A DNA stretch of 64,000 nt. Origin: Anaeramoeba flamelloides (lineage: Eukaryota > Metamonada > Anaeramoebidae). Under the pieces are notes generated by a model. That model saw only the letters and a program-made list of their open reading frames with translations. It did not search any database and was not told the DNA's origin. The stretch covers positions 10,483,001 to 10,547,000 of the forward strand of contig JANTQA010000070.1 in NCBI GenBank assembly GCA_027625915.1. The letters run 5' to 3'. Position 1 is the first letter of the stretch. Each line of letters opens with the position of its first letter. Position numbers and translations under genes: made by a program. Below, one piece after another: positions 10,650 to 23,670 of this stretch.

Positions 10650-13600
10650 ATGAACGGAGATAGTTTAGAGAAACTTTTTAATTACTACACACTAAAAGTA
10701 GCAAAAGGACACCGAACAATTACTGAATACTATTTAAGTGTCAATGAAAAATGCTATGAACTCTTGTCTCGTGATAACAAAATGTCTGAATTGCTTAACA
10801 AGGAAGGCAGCGATGAGCTGTGTGAAAGCTATCCCTATAAGATCGCCTATCCTACACACATTAAAAACTACCCATCCTTAGTATCTAGCTGCAAGGATCA
10901 CCGACTGCGTAATAGGTTTCCGGTCCCTGTGGTCTTTTATAAAGACAAATACGTCTGCCGATCTTCGACGATCAGGAATTATTTGAAAGACAAGGAATAC
11001 GAATGCGATTGCAAAACACTCAAAAGTCTTTCCATCAGCTCGATCTTTAACTTTATGATCGAAAAAAACCGTGACAAAGAGGAATACAAAGCCACAACGG
11101 AGTCTGTGAAAAAGGAACACTACCCTGACCTTCACCAATTTTTAATGCCTTACCCTGGAGTCAAATTTTTTATTCAGTACAAACGAAACAACTACAGAGC
11201 CGATTCGCTCTTTTACAATTATGATCACCCTCGAAACAAAGTCCAACTCACCATCCCCATCGACTTTGAAAATGTGAAGCAATACCATGTACTTCCCATT
11301 ACAGAGATTACAGGTCTATATTTGCGTACCATGCTTCGAGTCTTGGCTAATCCTATGCAAAACAAACATTCTTCAATTGTTTTACATTGCCTTTCTGGTT
11401 GGGTAACTGAATTTTTTTTATTTTTTTTTTAATTTTTTCTTTTCTTATTTTCCCCTTTTCACTGAAAAAAACAAACTGTTTTTCTTCTCTTGAGTTCGTT
11501 CTTGAATTTCAAATTTAATATTTTGTGTCTTTTAGAAAGATTTTTAATGTTGATAATTCTGTCAAATTTTATATCTACAAAGATCTGATAAGTAAAAAAT
11601 GGAATATTTTTCCTCATGTTCAAGACAAGAATAGCTGAAAAATTGTGCTAATTTTTTTTAATTCACAACATTTTGTTTCTTTGAAATTTTTTCAAGATTT
11701 TGAAGGTAATTCAAAAAGATTTAAATCCTCCAATTTCAATTTAAGAGTTATTTTAATTCAAACTTTTAGAAAACTTGTAATTGAAACACTTTTTTGATTT
11801 TCACTTTTCTGAAATAGAGATCTACGAATTGGAGTCTCATAAATATTTTCGATTTTCATTAGACAATGATCAAAATAATACCTTCCCTACGATTATTATC
11901 CCTGTTTCTAAATATTAAATCATGCTGTTTTTTCTTCTTGTTTCAATACAGCATTAATTCACTATCTCAATAATATACCTAAGTTTAATTCAATTTTAAT
12001 TACTGTTTTTTTACAATTAATTTATGAAAATTTTTATAACAATTTCCAAAATAAATATTATTATTTATATTACTATAAGACTCTATGTTTTAAAATAAAC
12101 GGTATAAATTTTTCATTCAGCTTTCGAAAAAATGGTTTTTTAAATCATGTTAATTTTCAAATTTTTAATTCCGAAAAGAAGTATAAATTATTCATTTGCC
12201 TTTTTCGAATTGAGGAGCTTTGATGTTTGATATTAACTCATGTACGTTGTGCTTTTTTTTGGAAAGCTTAATGAAAATTTTACTCTTTTTATTTTGCAAT
12301 TAACAGTACAATGATCAAAATATAGCGTGTAAAACTACTATAATCCGTGTTTCAAAATATTATCCGTGCTTTTTTTTATTCTTGTACCAAGGCAACATCC
12401 AATCTACTAACAAAGAGTATAACTAAGTTCAAATCAATTTTGAAAGTAAAGGTCTGGTTATTTTCAGTAAAATTAAAATTATTCATTCAATTTGTTGAAA
12501 ATTTTCCATAATATTTTGAATTTTATTGAAATTTTTTGTTTTTTTTATGATAAAAATTTTATGAAAAATTTAACTCTTTTTTTTGAGATAAAATTTGTAA
12601 TTTGATCCTTCATTTTTAGTATTTCTCTTTAAATAATAGAACTTTAAGAAACCAATACCATATTTTTTTAGGGTTTATTATTGGTTTCTTTGATTGGTTA
12701 ATGTATAGGTCAACTATAACAAAAAAACACGCATTATATTTTTTTGCACGATATATTTTTTTGCACGCTTTATTTTGACTACAGTACGTTCAAATTAGCA
12801 GAGGAAAAAATTTGTCTTCGAGTGAACTAAGGAAGTTTAATTTATTCTCTAAAAATATCATTTTTAAACGATGTTGACAAGATCTTTGGATTTTCTTACA
12901 ACTTATAAACTAGAAAAATATTTTGGGATGTGAACTAAATATTTTCATTTTTTAATGGGAAAATAATAGTATAAACTTCTACGAGGTTTTCAATAAATTT
13001 TTAATTTGGAAGGCTTGTTATTAAATATTATTTTTCATAATTTTTTAGTATTTATCTCGATTTTTTCAAATTGTTAATGTTTTATTGTTATCAATTCTCT
13101 CCCAAAATTAACGTTTCTCTATTTTTGAGAAAAACTTTGCAATTTGATCCTTCATTTTTAGAATTTCTTTTTTAATAACAGAACTTTTAGAATCCAAGAA
13201 AATATTTACTTAAGGTTTATTGCCAGTTTCTTTGTTCGATTAATGTATAGGTCTTCTCCCAAAAAGAAACAGACTTTTGATTTGTATTGTGGGGTTAACC
13301 AAGTTTGAATGTTATTTTGACAACACAAATTGTAAGATCCAAATCCAAAAATTTCAATTCAAAAGTTATTACAATTGAAACATTTAAAAACTTGAAATTT
13401 AAACACTTTTTGGCTTTTCACTTTTCTGAAAAATAGATTAAGGATTTTCGAAAGTCAACAAATATTTTTAATTTAATTAAATTTTCAAAATTTCATAAAT
13501 TTCAAACCATATCTTTTTTAAATCAATTTATTTTCACTTTTTGGGATTTGAAAAACAATTTGTATCAAGTTTTTGGATAATTGAAAGTTTTTGAAAGAAT

Positions 13601-16209
13601 ACCATAAACAAAAATTTTGCAGATGTTCAAGTGGAAAGTATCAAAAAGTCTTGAATGTATTTTTATGAATTTTACTATTTTGGTTGTGTTGGATTTCTTC
13701 TTCTCTCAAAATGACAAAGAGGATGGGAAAAAAATGTACTTTTTGAGAAAATTTTCATTAAAGCAATTTATAAAACATGACATATTTAGGAGAATTTTCA
13801 ATGATTTTTATTTTTGATTGTTTTTTATTATTACTTTTTTTTTATTACCTTAATTTTTACAATCCGCTTAAATTTGAAAAAAATATTTTCTTGTGTTGGG
13901 TGTGTAGACACTTGTTAAAATTTGGCTTAGATGATTGATCTTTGAACTTGGTATGAATTTTAATAGCGGTTCACGTTCGGCAATTGTTTTCAATTTATTA
14001 ATTTTTTTTTTTTACCTATATCTCTATTGAAGAATTTATAATTAATGGTAGAGTAGATATTTAATAAAAAATTTGATTTTTGGAATCTCAATTGTATTTT
14101 TTATTTATGCTTTGGTTTTATTTATTACTTTTAAACAATTTATTATTTTTTTTTTATTCGAAATTGATTTTAAGTGAAACAAAAATTTCAATTTACAACC
14201 AAAAAATCAAAATTTTATCAATACACACTCAAAATTATTAAATGCTCTCATAACCCAAAAATTCTAAGTACTCATCTTACCTTATGTTCTATATAGATAA
14301 ACTTTTTTAATCTAACCCAGACTGATATCAAAACAATAACAATTATTGCCAGAAAATGTAGATTTTGAAATGAACATATTCTCTCTAAAAATAAGCATTT
14401 AATCCACGTTTTAACTGGAATTGATGTATTTAATAAAAAAAAAATATGAACAAAAATCAAAAATAAATTCTAAAAAAAAGTGCAATTTTATCATTTTAAA
14501 AATGCAATTTATTTTTTTGATTTGAAAAACACAAGTAATATTTTAGAAAAACAAAATCGAAATAGGTAAAATTGCATTTTTTTGGTCAAATAAATACCAA
14601 AAAAAAATGGTTTAAATATGATAAACAATCATTTAAAATTGAAACAACAAATACTTATTTTGTATATATAGCTTCTGTGAATTTAAAAAATTGTATTTGT
14701 TGTATTTTTTTTTTGATTTGGAAAAGTCTTCATGAAGTTCAAGATGTATCTCATTAGTTCCATTTCTTTAAAAACTTTCCTGGAATTCCCCATAGTAATA
14801 ATAAAAAGGTAAATTGAGATCTTTGGTTTGATTTTTGGAATTGATTATATTTAAATTAATAAAAAATCGACAGTTAAAAAAAAAAGATACTTTTAAAAAG
14901 AGTAACTTCATCCCTATGAGATGAAATGCTATTAGATTATGAGTGTGTTTTTGATGAAAATTTTAGCCAGAATATTACCAATTTACAATTTACCACCTTC
15001 TCCAAAAAATCTTAATAGAAACTTGTACCAATAAAAAAATTAAAATCATATATTAAAAATAAAAAAATTTCAAATAACACTCTCATAGATATATTCAAAT
15101 GTCAAAAGAGATCATAAACCACTCTATACATTATGCAGAAAAGGAAAAAAAAATTAATCAAGAAATTAAAATCCTTAGACCTTGATCATCCAGCTAAAAA
15201 TTTAAAAATGGATGAAAGAAAGTATATAAACTGATAAATTATGAATATTTAAATTTATAAGTTGTCTCAAAAATAAAGACAATAGAAATTATCAGTAATA
15301 TAAGAATTTTAATGAAAAACTGATAAATTATTGATTAAATTATTTTTCGCCATGAAATCCAGATTATCATCAAAATTGTTTTTTTTTTTTTTGATTATGA
15401 TAAGAAATATTTTTGAAAATTTTAAAAAAGTTAAATAATCGACAATTTAGAGATAATCAAAAAAAAGTTGTGAAAAATTAATTAAATAATTATTGTTTTT
15501 ATTTATTCTTTAAAAAATGAATTAAAAATCCATTTTACATTAAAAAAATCTATAAAAATCTGTTAATTTTATTTGAATTTTTGATATTTTTTAGATATAA
15601 TCAAATTAAATCTTAATTTTTTAGAGTTGGTAAAGATATTTTCATAAATAATCCTTTTTTTAATGACAAAATAGAAATAAGTGAGATTCAACTAAAGTTG
15701 AGGTAATCTCATATTCCCACTAAAAAATCATTTTCATGAAGTTTCCTAATATATCCAAAGAAAGAAAAAACTTGTATTCTTTTTGATTCAACCAAAATAT
15801 TTAACGAATAAATTATTATTTAAATAAAATTATCATCAAATTATAGGATAGAACACCAATGTACATTACATTCCTTCGGGCAAGTTTATGGGCAGATGGC
15901 GTGGCACATCAAAGTCTGTCAACACAAGAAATGCTATACCTTATAGTTGGATATGATTATTTCTTATTCCACCATCAACTTAAATATCGTTTACAAATCG
16001 AAGCAGAATTATTTAGATTTACATTTAATTTCTTACCAAAAATGATAGGTAAAGAATTTTCAATTTTTTCTTTTGAAAAAGATAGCAAAGGGCCGACTGA
16101 AGAGCAATTAAAAACAAGAAAAACAAAATTGTTAGGACTACAAGAAGAATTTTTTAAATACTATGAAAAAAATAAGAATTTAATTGATATTATTTCGCAT
16201 AATTATTAA
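10650..16209 (+). CDS. MTMR14: MTMR14/Jumpy-type phosphoinositide 3-phosphatase
   Basis: Two exons: 10650-11402 (251 codons) and 15847-16209 (120 codons plus TAA), 371 aa in all. Exon 1 has the family's RLRNRFPVPVVFYKDKYVCR box (residues ~88-107) and ends in SSIVLHCLSGW. The donor GTAACT at 11403 and acceptor TTATAG ending 15846 join it in phase 0 to DRTPMYITFLRASLWADG. This restores the Cys-X5-Arg loop HCLSGWDR, so the enzyme is probably active. The C-terminal LLGLQEEFFKYYEKNK matches the conserved tail helix of MTMR14. Known: MTMR14 removes the 3-phosphate from PI3P and PI(3,5)P2 and restrains autophagosome formation in animals. The protein is shorter than the human one mainly because it lacks the long Ser-rich insert. 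Exon 1 stands out by higher GC. AATAAA follows the stop. Confidence 0.9.
11862..12030. repeat. Partial copy of the 480-bp CAGT-ended MITE
   Basis: ACAATGATCAAAATAATACC and following sequence resemble the start of the full copy at 12303 (ACAATGATCAAAATATAGCG), then the similarity fades after the part reading ATACCTAAGTTTAATTCAAT. Confidence 0.5.
12303..12786. mobile_element. 480-bp CAGT-ended MITE, copy 1
   Basis: The left end CAGTACAATGATCAAAATA faces a right end TTTATTTTGACTACAGTA; inside the ends are matching TTTCAAAATATTATCCGTGC and AAAAAACACGCATTATATTT motifs. Related full copies lie at 36516-36995 (reversed) and 54586-55063. CAGT ends next to TA suggest Tc1/mariner mobilisation; no coding capacity. 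Confidence 0.7.
13090..13262. repeat. Partial copy of the 480-bp MITE family (right part)
   Basis: The segment with TTTGATCCTTCATTTTTAGA and the following TTTATTGCCAGTTTCTTTG matches the right half of the full copies. The terminal CAGT end is missing. Confidence 0.5.
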
Positions 16210-19200
16210 AATTTTAAAATAAACATAGGTAGTTAAAATAATAAAAATTCATTACTTCCCAAAGTATTATCTTAATAATTTATGAGATTATCTTTATTTA
16301 ATCCAATAAAACCCAAAATAAAGTTGAATGGATATAAAAATAAATTTATTTCAGACCCAAAAAAATTCCTAAATATCTTAATAAGAAAAAAAAAAAAAGC
16401 ACAAAACTATTTCTTGAAAAAAGAACCCTATTATCAAACCAGATTTGGAAAATATTTTTTTAGTTTTATTTTTAAATAAATAAAAAATATTTTTCACATT
16501 CTAAAAACGTTTTATTATTCATTTTTTTTTATATAGACTTTTATAAAAAAGAAATATTGAACAAGTCGAAAAATCAAAAAATGCTAAATTATCAAATTTC
16601 TTTTTAAGGGATCAGTCTTCTACGGCAACAAGGCAAAATTTTTAAATATGTTATTGGTGATATTCTCTACTTACAAATTTTGTAGATCCTAAGTGTCAAA
16701 AAATTCTGATCAACTACGAAAGTCCTAAAAGAAAATTAGTTTAGAGAGATCAATTTTTTTTTTCATTTTTTCTGAAAAAGAAAACTATTAAATTCATTTT
16801 ATTTCTCATATTACAATTTTTTTACGCTTTTTATTGTCATTTTGAACATTATTATACAAAAAAAAGTCTTTCTTACCAGGAATATTAATATAAAGTTTTT
16901 TTTCTTTTTTGATTTAATTCTTTTGGTTAACCAAAAAAGTTATTTTATTCAGCCAATTAGAAAATAATGATATTCATTCCATAAGAGTTATTATAATAAT
17001 CAAACTTTTAATGTCATTCAAATTTTTTAGGTAGTATTTTTGTTTTTGTTTTAAGATAAAAATCGATTTTTCAAAATAAAATTTTCTTGAAGATATTTGG
17101 GAATTAGTTAATTTTATCCTCAAAATTCAAAATCATTTTTTTATCTTGCAAAAAATGATTTGAATTGTTATCAGGATTCTTGTGAATAAGACCAAACAGC
17201 TTGACAAAAAAATTTATTGAAAGTTATTTTCATTTTTTGAAAACCAGAAAACAACTTTTTCAAAACTTTAAAGAATTAATTTTTTTTACTTAATACATCT
17301 CAATTTAATTGAGAAACTTTTGTTAAACTTGTATCAAATATTCATTTATTGAATCACCAATACCACAATTAGTTTTATTGGCTAAGATTTGAATTGAAAT
17401 ATCATTCATTAAAAAGAATGACCAAATAAAAAATTTGATTTCGAAATCAATACTTTCCAGCATAAAATGAAAAATATGTTTGGCCATTTTCCAGAATTAA
17501 CTTAATTTATTAATAAAAATAATAGGTTAGTTTTTTTTCATTTTATATTGGAAACAACATACAAATTTTGGATTTCAAAAAATAGAAACAGATCAATAAA
17601 TTGTTTAAATGAAGTGAACTCATCCATTTCATAAGTCGAAATAGAAATAACAAAAAAAAAAATTTCTTTTATAGGATCTTGATAAGATTTCATTTTATTT
17701 TCAAAAAATACTACTCCCTTAAAATCAATTTTATCATTTTAAATCATTTTTAACTATTTTGAATATTTTTTTAAATAATTTTTCGGAAAATAAAACTTTA
17801 TTTTACTTAAAGGAAAACAGCTAAAAAATGAAAATTTCATAATTTTTTCTAAAGAATCTACAAAAAATGATTGATTAGAAATAAAAAAAAAAATAAATAA
17901 AAGATAGATTAGAATTAATATTCACAAAATAAATACCTTCACAAACTTTACATTTCTCAAAAAAAGTAAAATTCAAAAAAAAAAAAAACTGTGTTATTCT
18001 CATTGAAAAGTCTCATACAAAATTTTACAATTTCTCTAGGAAATTAAATATATTAACAATGTATTTGATTAATAGTAAATTTATTAATTTGTAAAGAAAT
18101 TACCAAACCCCAATTTTATTAAAGCTAATTTGAGGTTTTGAACATTTTTTTTGATTAGTTACTCTTTTTTAAAAAAATAAAAAAAATAAAAAAGAAAGAA
18201 AGAAAAATTGACCTGAATTAGAAAAAAAATTCTAATCTACAAATTAAATATTTATTTTGAGAAGAAAATTGGAGAAAATTAATCAAATTTTGGGATTACT
18301 TGTATTAGTATAGATTGTTTTTACTGAAAAATTAGTTGATTTTTTAGAATTCCGGTAAAATTAATATGCACTTTACGTTTATGAGGTAGATTAACAATAA
18401 TATATTACTCAAAATAACTGAAGAAAAAACAAAATAAAGTATTTACATTTTTTTTTATTCTTTTTTTATTTTTGAAGGCAATTTGTAAACAATTTCATTT
18501 TTATTATATAAATTAGATTTTATTAGAATTTTTCATCAAAAAGTCTAGGGCACACTGTTTTCTAATTATAATATTCAAACGTCAGTTATTTTGTAAATAA
18601 CTGAACTTTCTAACTCGAAAATATTTTCGCACAAAAAGTCACTTTTACCAAAAAAGTAATTTGAAGTAATCGATATTAGAAAAAAACTGATTATTTTTTT
18701 CTACAATCTTAAAACTTTTCCCAGAATTACAAAATCATTAAATTTATCCAATTCTTTATTTATTCTGAAATTTAGAAATTGTTAAATATTTGGTTTCACA
18801 ATAAACTGATTTTTTGGCGTAATTATTTTTTTCAAAAATGAATAAAAAAAAATCAAAAATACATCAAGTTCAAATCTAAACAAAAACTGGATTGTCGTTT
18901 GATTTGATTGGTAAATGTATCTTTCTCATTCATCAAACTTGAATAAGAACTTAATACAAATTATCATTTCTTAGTAGATTGTTGAGTTATATATTGTAAT
19001 GAAAAAAAAAAAAAAATACTTTAGATACTATCAACTCAATTAAAATTTCTTCTTTGGTTGTTCCTCAGTAAAACATTTTTCAAAGGTATCTGGAATACTA
19101 AAAACAATCATTCGTTATTTTATAAATCTTTTTTGATAAGTAAACCATTCAACCACAAATACGGAATGTTTCTTTGATAAACTTTTTGTTTTCTGTTCGT

Positions 19201-20028
19201 ACTTCTTCTTTTCATAAGTTATCATTTTTTAGAGAAAATCTAATACCTAAGCTCAGTGGAATGATTCATTTTTTAATGGATCACTTGAAGATAAGGAAAA
19301 TTTCTCTTCTTTCTTATGAATTTAACTTTTAGTAGTTAGATCCCCTTTTTAAAAAATACATTGAATTAGAATTTCAGCACTTATTTTTCTCTATTGGTTG
19401 TTAACTGTTTGTTTTTTTCGAAATTTGAATTTTATTTTTCTATTGTAAAAAAAATATTTTTCTTTTTTTCTTTTATTGTTATTGAATGATGACAAATAAG
19501 GGCACAAATTAATAGAGTCAGATCTCTTTTTCTTGTTAAATTTCGAAAAAAAAATATTTTTTTATAGAAGATCTGAAAAAAAAGATTGAAAAATTGATTT
19601 AGTATTTTTTCCACAAGCCATATTATTAAATATATTTTATTGTGAAAAAAAACAGTACATTTCTGTGAAAACCTCGACTTTTTCGCAAAAAAACAATTTT
19701 CTTCCTGAAAAAAACACTTATTCATAAAAAAAGTACATATTAGAAAAAATAGAGTATTTTGCAAATAAGTAAGTATTAGCGAAAAAGTATTTGCTTGCAA
19801 AAAATAAAGTCTTTTTCAAAAAATTGGGTATTTTGTGTACAAGCAACAATAACCGCAAATTTGTCATATTTAAAAGTAAAACTCTATTCTGATTTTTTTT
19901 CAACGAATAAATTTTGGAAAGCAATTACAACATTCTACCCTCGGATAAAATGATTTCCAAGTAACATTAAGTTCTGAAAAGATATGAAAAACATGCTTTT
20001 ATTTATTTATTGATTTTTTTATGTTTAT
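16210..20028. other. Intergenic DNA between MTMR14 and the Dsc3/TMUB-like gene
   Basis: 3.8 kb, A/T-rich. A lysine-rich 65-codon frame at 16282-16479 follows the MTMR14 stop but has no recognisable features. One TTAA-flanked element (16604-17722) is inside. Around 19680-19920 imperfect runs of a TTGCAAATAAGTA-type motif recur. The two genes converge here, so both 3' ends and terminators fall in it. Confidence 0.5.
16604..17722. mobile_element. TTAA-flanked DNA element, copy 1
   Basis: Begins TTAA-GGGATCAGTC and ends CTACTCCC-TTAA. The half at ~17050-17722 is found reversed at 33497-34335, and 16870-17330 resembles 27335-27680. The TTAA duplication and G/C triplet ends recall piggyBac-type elements. 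No transposase frame is visible, so this is a non-autonomous or decayed copy. Confidence 0.55.
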
Positions 20029-22923
20029 TTATTTTGTACGAAATATTGTATAAAGAAGTGCGATACAAATATTAAAAACAACACCCAGTATTATTCCTAA
20101 TTTTCTTTTTTTTGGAAGACCTTCCCACATGAAAAATAAAACGACAATACCAAGTAGAAATCCTAAAACTGCTCCAAAAAACAGATCATAATCTGTGCCA
20201 TTTTGAGATGTAGCTAAAGAAAATTGTTGATGTTGTTCAGTAATTGTTCTTCTTATTATTGAGCGTTGTTGTTCAACGCCAATATCATTATTCATATATT
20301 CTAAATCAATAAGCCCATCAACCCATTCATCCTCAATTTCTTTACGTTCTGTTTCTGTTGTAGGATCTTTTGGAGAATACATAATGCATATATTTATTAT
20401 TAGGTTTAGAATAGGATATATTGACGAGAAAAAAAGTGAAAATTTTTAATAAGATGAAAAAGAAAGAATAATAAACGATTTCAAATTCCTTTTGTTGCTC
20501 TTTAATTATCAGTTACATTGTATCAAAAAAAAAAAAAAAAAAAACAAGAAAAATAAAGAACAATAATGAAACCATGGTAAAATATCCAGTTACAAGCTTA
20601 CACGTTGAAGGCTGTGGTAAAATAACATTAACCACATTATTTGTGAATTGATGATAATTTTCTCAAAAAAACATAGAGGTGTAATTTTAATTAAAAATCT
20701 GGCTTATGATTCATAGAATCACTAATTTTAGGACTAATCGTCTGGCCTATTCGAAAAGTTTTGTTATTATAAAAACCCAAATGGAATTGAATTGAAACAA
20801 AACCCCTCTCTATTTATGAAATACCCCCTATTATTTGGGGAATTGAACAAATCTCACTTGGTTCAACAATATCTCTAATTAAAATTTGGGATTCGGGTTG
20901 TTTCGTCAAGAGCTGTAGGGTGTAGTAATCTTTTAAGGAGTTTTCTGTTTTATTTGTGAAGTGTTCTAGGTTTTTTTGAGGTTTTCTATTTATTTAGAAA
21001 ATCAATAGATTTTCGTTAGGTTTTTTTTACTTTTCAAAATAAACCGAAAATTTATTAAATTTTCGGTTTATTTCTAAAGTAAAAAAAACCTAGAACATTT
21101 CACAAATAAAATAGAAAACCTCAAAAAAACCGAGAACACTTAACAAATAAAACAGAAAACTTGAGAAAAGCTAACGGTGATTTTCTAGAATTAAAAAGAA
21201 TAGAGCAAAATCTAACAATTTTAATCCATTCTTATAAATTCTGTAAAATATAACCACAAACAGGCAAACTTTTAGTACTCACTCTTTAATACAAAAAAAA
21301 AAAATATGATCTTTTCAAAATAATTTTCAAAAAAATAGATTTATTGGATGGACTTGTTTGGCTTGTTTAATTTTCAAATTATTGGATTTCACTGCATCAT
21401 TAGTACTTTTGTGCAAAATAACTGGATTAAATCAAAAATTAATTGGATAAATACCTTTTTTGGTATATTTTTTGGAAGGTAAGTAAGTGAGGTTTTAAAA
21501 AATAAAAACAAAAAATGCCACCTTTTTTTGAAAATAATTTATTTTAATATTTGGATCAAAGATCGGAAGAGCCTTAAACAACCAATATAAAAGGATAGCG
21601 TTTGTTGTGTATCTGAAGAATTCATTTGGAATGTACACCCTTAATAAAACCAAAACTTTACTGATATTTGAAATTTAAATGATGAAAATTTTCATCTGAT
21701 CCATGTTTTTTTTAATTCTTCAGAATCATTCAATTAGGATTTTTATTTCACACAACCGTAATACAAAAAATATTGCATCAAACAATAAAAACAAAGATCC
21801 CAAATTCCAACCTATTTCTTTGAAACTCTATTTATAAAAGAAAAGTAATTGAGAAAAATGAAGTGAAAATTTTGTCCCATTTATTATTCAAATACCAAAA
21901 ATTGAATCAAAAAAAATGTTCAAAAAAATTGAAAAATTAAAAGATTTCGATCTTATTCACTTTCGGTTCGTTTTCTTTTCACAAATAGAGAGTCGCAAAT
22001 GGTGTTTTGATTTCAAAGTTTCAATATCTCGTGGCACCCAAAAAATTCAATTTTTAGTTGGTTCTCACAATTAAAAATTTTCAATTTGAAAAATGTATCT
22101 ACTTTCTTAAATTTCGGACAAATTTCAAGAGCCACATTTTTTGGGCCTTCGAAGAAAATATTTTTGTCAGGCTTTTGTAAAACGGCCACACAGCCTTCAC
22201 CTGAAAAATTATTGAAAACAAATTTTCTCTGTTGAAGGAAATCTATTTCTAAAAGAAAGAATTAAAATGTGTCAATTTTCTTTTGTGTTTTTTTGAATCA
22301 GTCCGTTTGGTGTGTTTTTAAATTCATTAAATCGTTTTTTTGTCAGTTTTCTTCTGAACCATTCGTAAAATAATCTCAAAAAAAAAAAAAAAACAGATGA
22401 AGAAAGAAAAGCTTTGAGGAAAAGATCGTTCAAAGATCAAAACAAAAAAACAGAAGAAAGCAGGAAAGAGAGAGATTAAAAGATTACATGGCTCAACAGT
22501 TCTCATATACGAACTTCTAAATTGGGAACGAAATTGTTCAACTTCAAAATGAGTAAAGCCATACATCAGCAAACGATCAAACCCGACAGGAATTGCCTCA
22601 ATGTCAATTCTTTCTTCTTCTTCTTCTTCACCTTCGTTATTGCGGTTGTTCCCAAACTGCGAAAACACACAGTGAAGAGATCCTTCATTCCGAATCCCCG
22701 TATCACAAATTTTTTGGTTGTCCTCAAGTAATTGCCCTTGATGGATGAGTCGGAGATGTGAGTTTCTTGGCAACTCTCTCTCTCGAATTATCTTTTGCTT
22801 TAAAGATTTTACCGTATTTGACGAATCAATAGACATTTTAAAACGTTCTCGAGAGGAAGTCATCGAAACGTTGATCGTTACAGGAAGTTCTTCGATTGTC
22901 GTTAGATTATCAATTTCAGTCAT
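20029..22923 (-). CDS. Ubiquitin-like membrane protein of the Dsc3/TMUB type
   Basis: Two exons, 22923-22488 and 20366-20029, join in phase 1 (donor GTAATC at 22487, acceptor CCAAAAG ending 20367) to give 257 aa. Residues ~15-90 form a ubiquitin-like domain (VKSLKQKIIRERELP, RLIHQGQLLEDNQ). An acidic linker follows, then GFDRLLMYGFTHFEVEQFRS, then EIEDEWVDGL. Two hydrophobic segments near the C-terminus (FFGAVLGFLLGIVVLFFMWE and LGIILGVVFNICIALLYTIF) flank a basic LPKKRK loop. This order matches Dsc3 of the yeast Golgi Dsc ubiquitin-ligase complex and its DUF2407 region; animal TMUB proteins are the alternative. It is expected in ER/Golgi membranes in protein quality control. The alternative splice frame cannot be excluded. 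Several AATAAA motifs follow the stop. Confidence 0.78.
20367..22487 (-). other. 2.1-kb intron of the Dsc3/TMUB-like gene
   Basis: Starts GTAATC on the minus strand and ends CCAAAAG. It holds a foldback repeat (20917-21190), a TTTCACTTCAT-type arm (~21853-21895) and AT-rich filler. No other exon was seen inside. Confidence 0.7.
20917..21190. repeat. CCTAACG foldback repeat, copy 1
   Basis: An inverted repeat centred on AAACCGAAAATTTATTAAAT (about 21044-21063). The arms contain TTTTCGTTAGG, CTAGGTTTTTTTGAGGTTTT and their complements (CAGAAAACTTGAGAAAAGC). The same module recurs at about 49870-50160, 50240-50530, 51150-51680, 58100-58600, 58980-59165 and 62990-63310. Confidence 0.72.
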
Positions 22924-23670
22924 TTGTGTTGTTGTCCGAGAGTTTTTTCTTTTTTTTTTTGTAATGTTGTTTTGATTGTTAATTGAAGGTTGTTAGTTGA
23001 ATATTCTTTTAGCTTGAGTTTGGTGTAAAAAGTGTAATCGTTGAATACTTCGTTGAGAACAGAAACCAAGGTAATTTTGAAAAAAATAATAAATTTAATG
23101 TTGTTTTGTCTCATCCATAAAATCGTACTTTTCAACAGCTTTTCACACTTTTAAATTGTTGAAAAGTTTGGGAACTATTTGCAAGCTTGTAAAAAGTGAG
23201 ATTTTTTTGGGTTGACAATTATAAAAACCCATCTATCAAACATTATTAAGGACGTTCGAAAATATATTCACCAAGAGGTGTCTGAACCAAAACATTGCCG
23301 AGTCATGTTATTTGTCTCATGAGATACGCAAGAAATACTAAATTTCAAATTTTTAGGAATTGGAAAATAGGTTTGATCAGATTCAACACTGTAAGTTAGC
23401 ATTAATGTACTAAACCGTCGAAATTTTCTTCTTATGTTAGTGTTATCTAGTTTGGTATAAAACCTTCGAAAAATCATGTCTCATCAAAAAAAGGTTGGGT
23501 TATTTCAATTTACCCTTATTGACCATCTAGAATTTATAAAGTGAACATCAGCGTCTCACCTTCCTTGGAATTGATGGTGTTGCTTTGTCTTTTATTTTTT
23601 TTGTTTGTTACTGATAAATTCAAATAAATATAATAAAATTTTTAGTTCAATTTCCCATTTTGTAATCCCT
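22924..23670. other. Spacer 5' of the Dsc3/TMUB-like gene
   Basis: Upstream region of the minus-strand gene. A 69-codon minus frame (23477-23268) and a plus-strand splice-like CCAAG/GTAATT at ~23069 are present but do not join to anything convincing. The stretch 23609-23670 resembles 61424-61490 near element B. Confidence 0.35.

Larger units (their letters stand above)
11403..15846 (+). other. 4.4-kb intron of MTMR14 filled with repeats
   Basis: Starts GTAACT, ends TTATAG. It contains a full ~480-bp MITE (12303-12786), partial copies of the same family (~11862-12030 and ~13090-13262) and long A/T-rich stretches. A 13617-13817 frame and others are short and unlike known proteins. A weak frame near 15100-15190 (MSKEIINHSIHYAEKEKK) could be an old element remnant; not supported further. 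Confidence 0.8.

Noticed and set aside
10878-11138. 86-codon minus frame in MTMR14 exon 1
   Set aside because: Antisense shadow of a well-supported exon.
16282-16479. 65-codon Lys-rich frame after MTMR14
   Set aside because: No motif, no splice partner, composition like the A-rich background.
19432-19924. Two overlapping minus frames rich in Phe/Lys
   Set aside because: Low-complexity A/T reading with imperfect repeats; no domain.
22522-22975. Plus frames over the Dsc3/TMUB-like exon 1
   Set aside because: Antisense to the ubiquitin-like domain exon.
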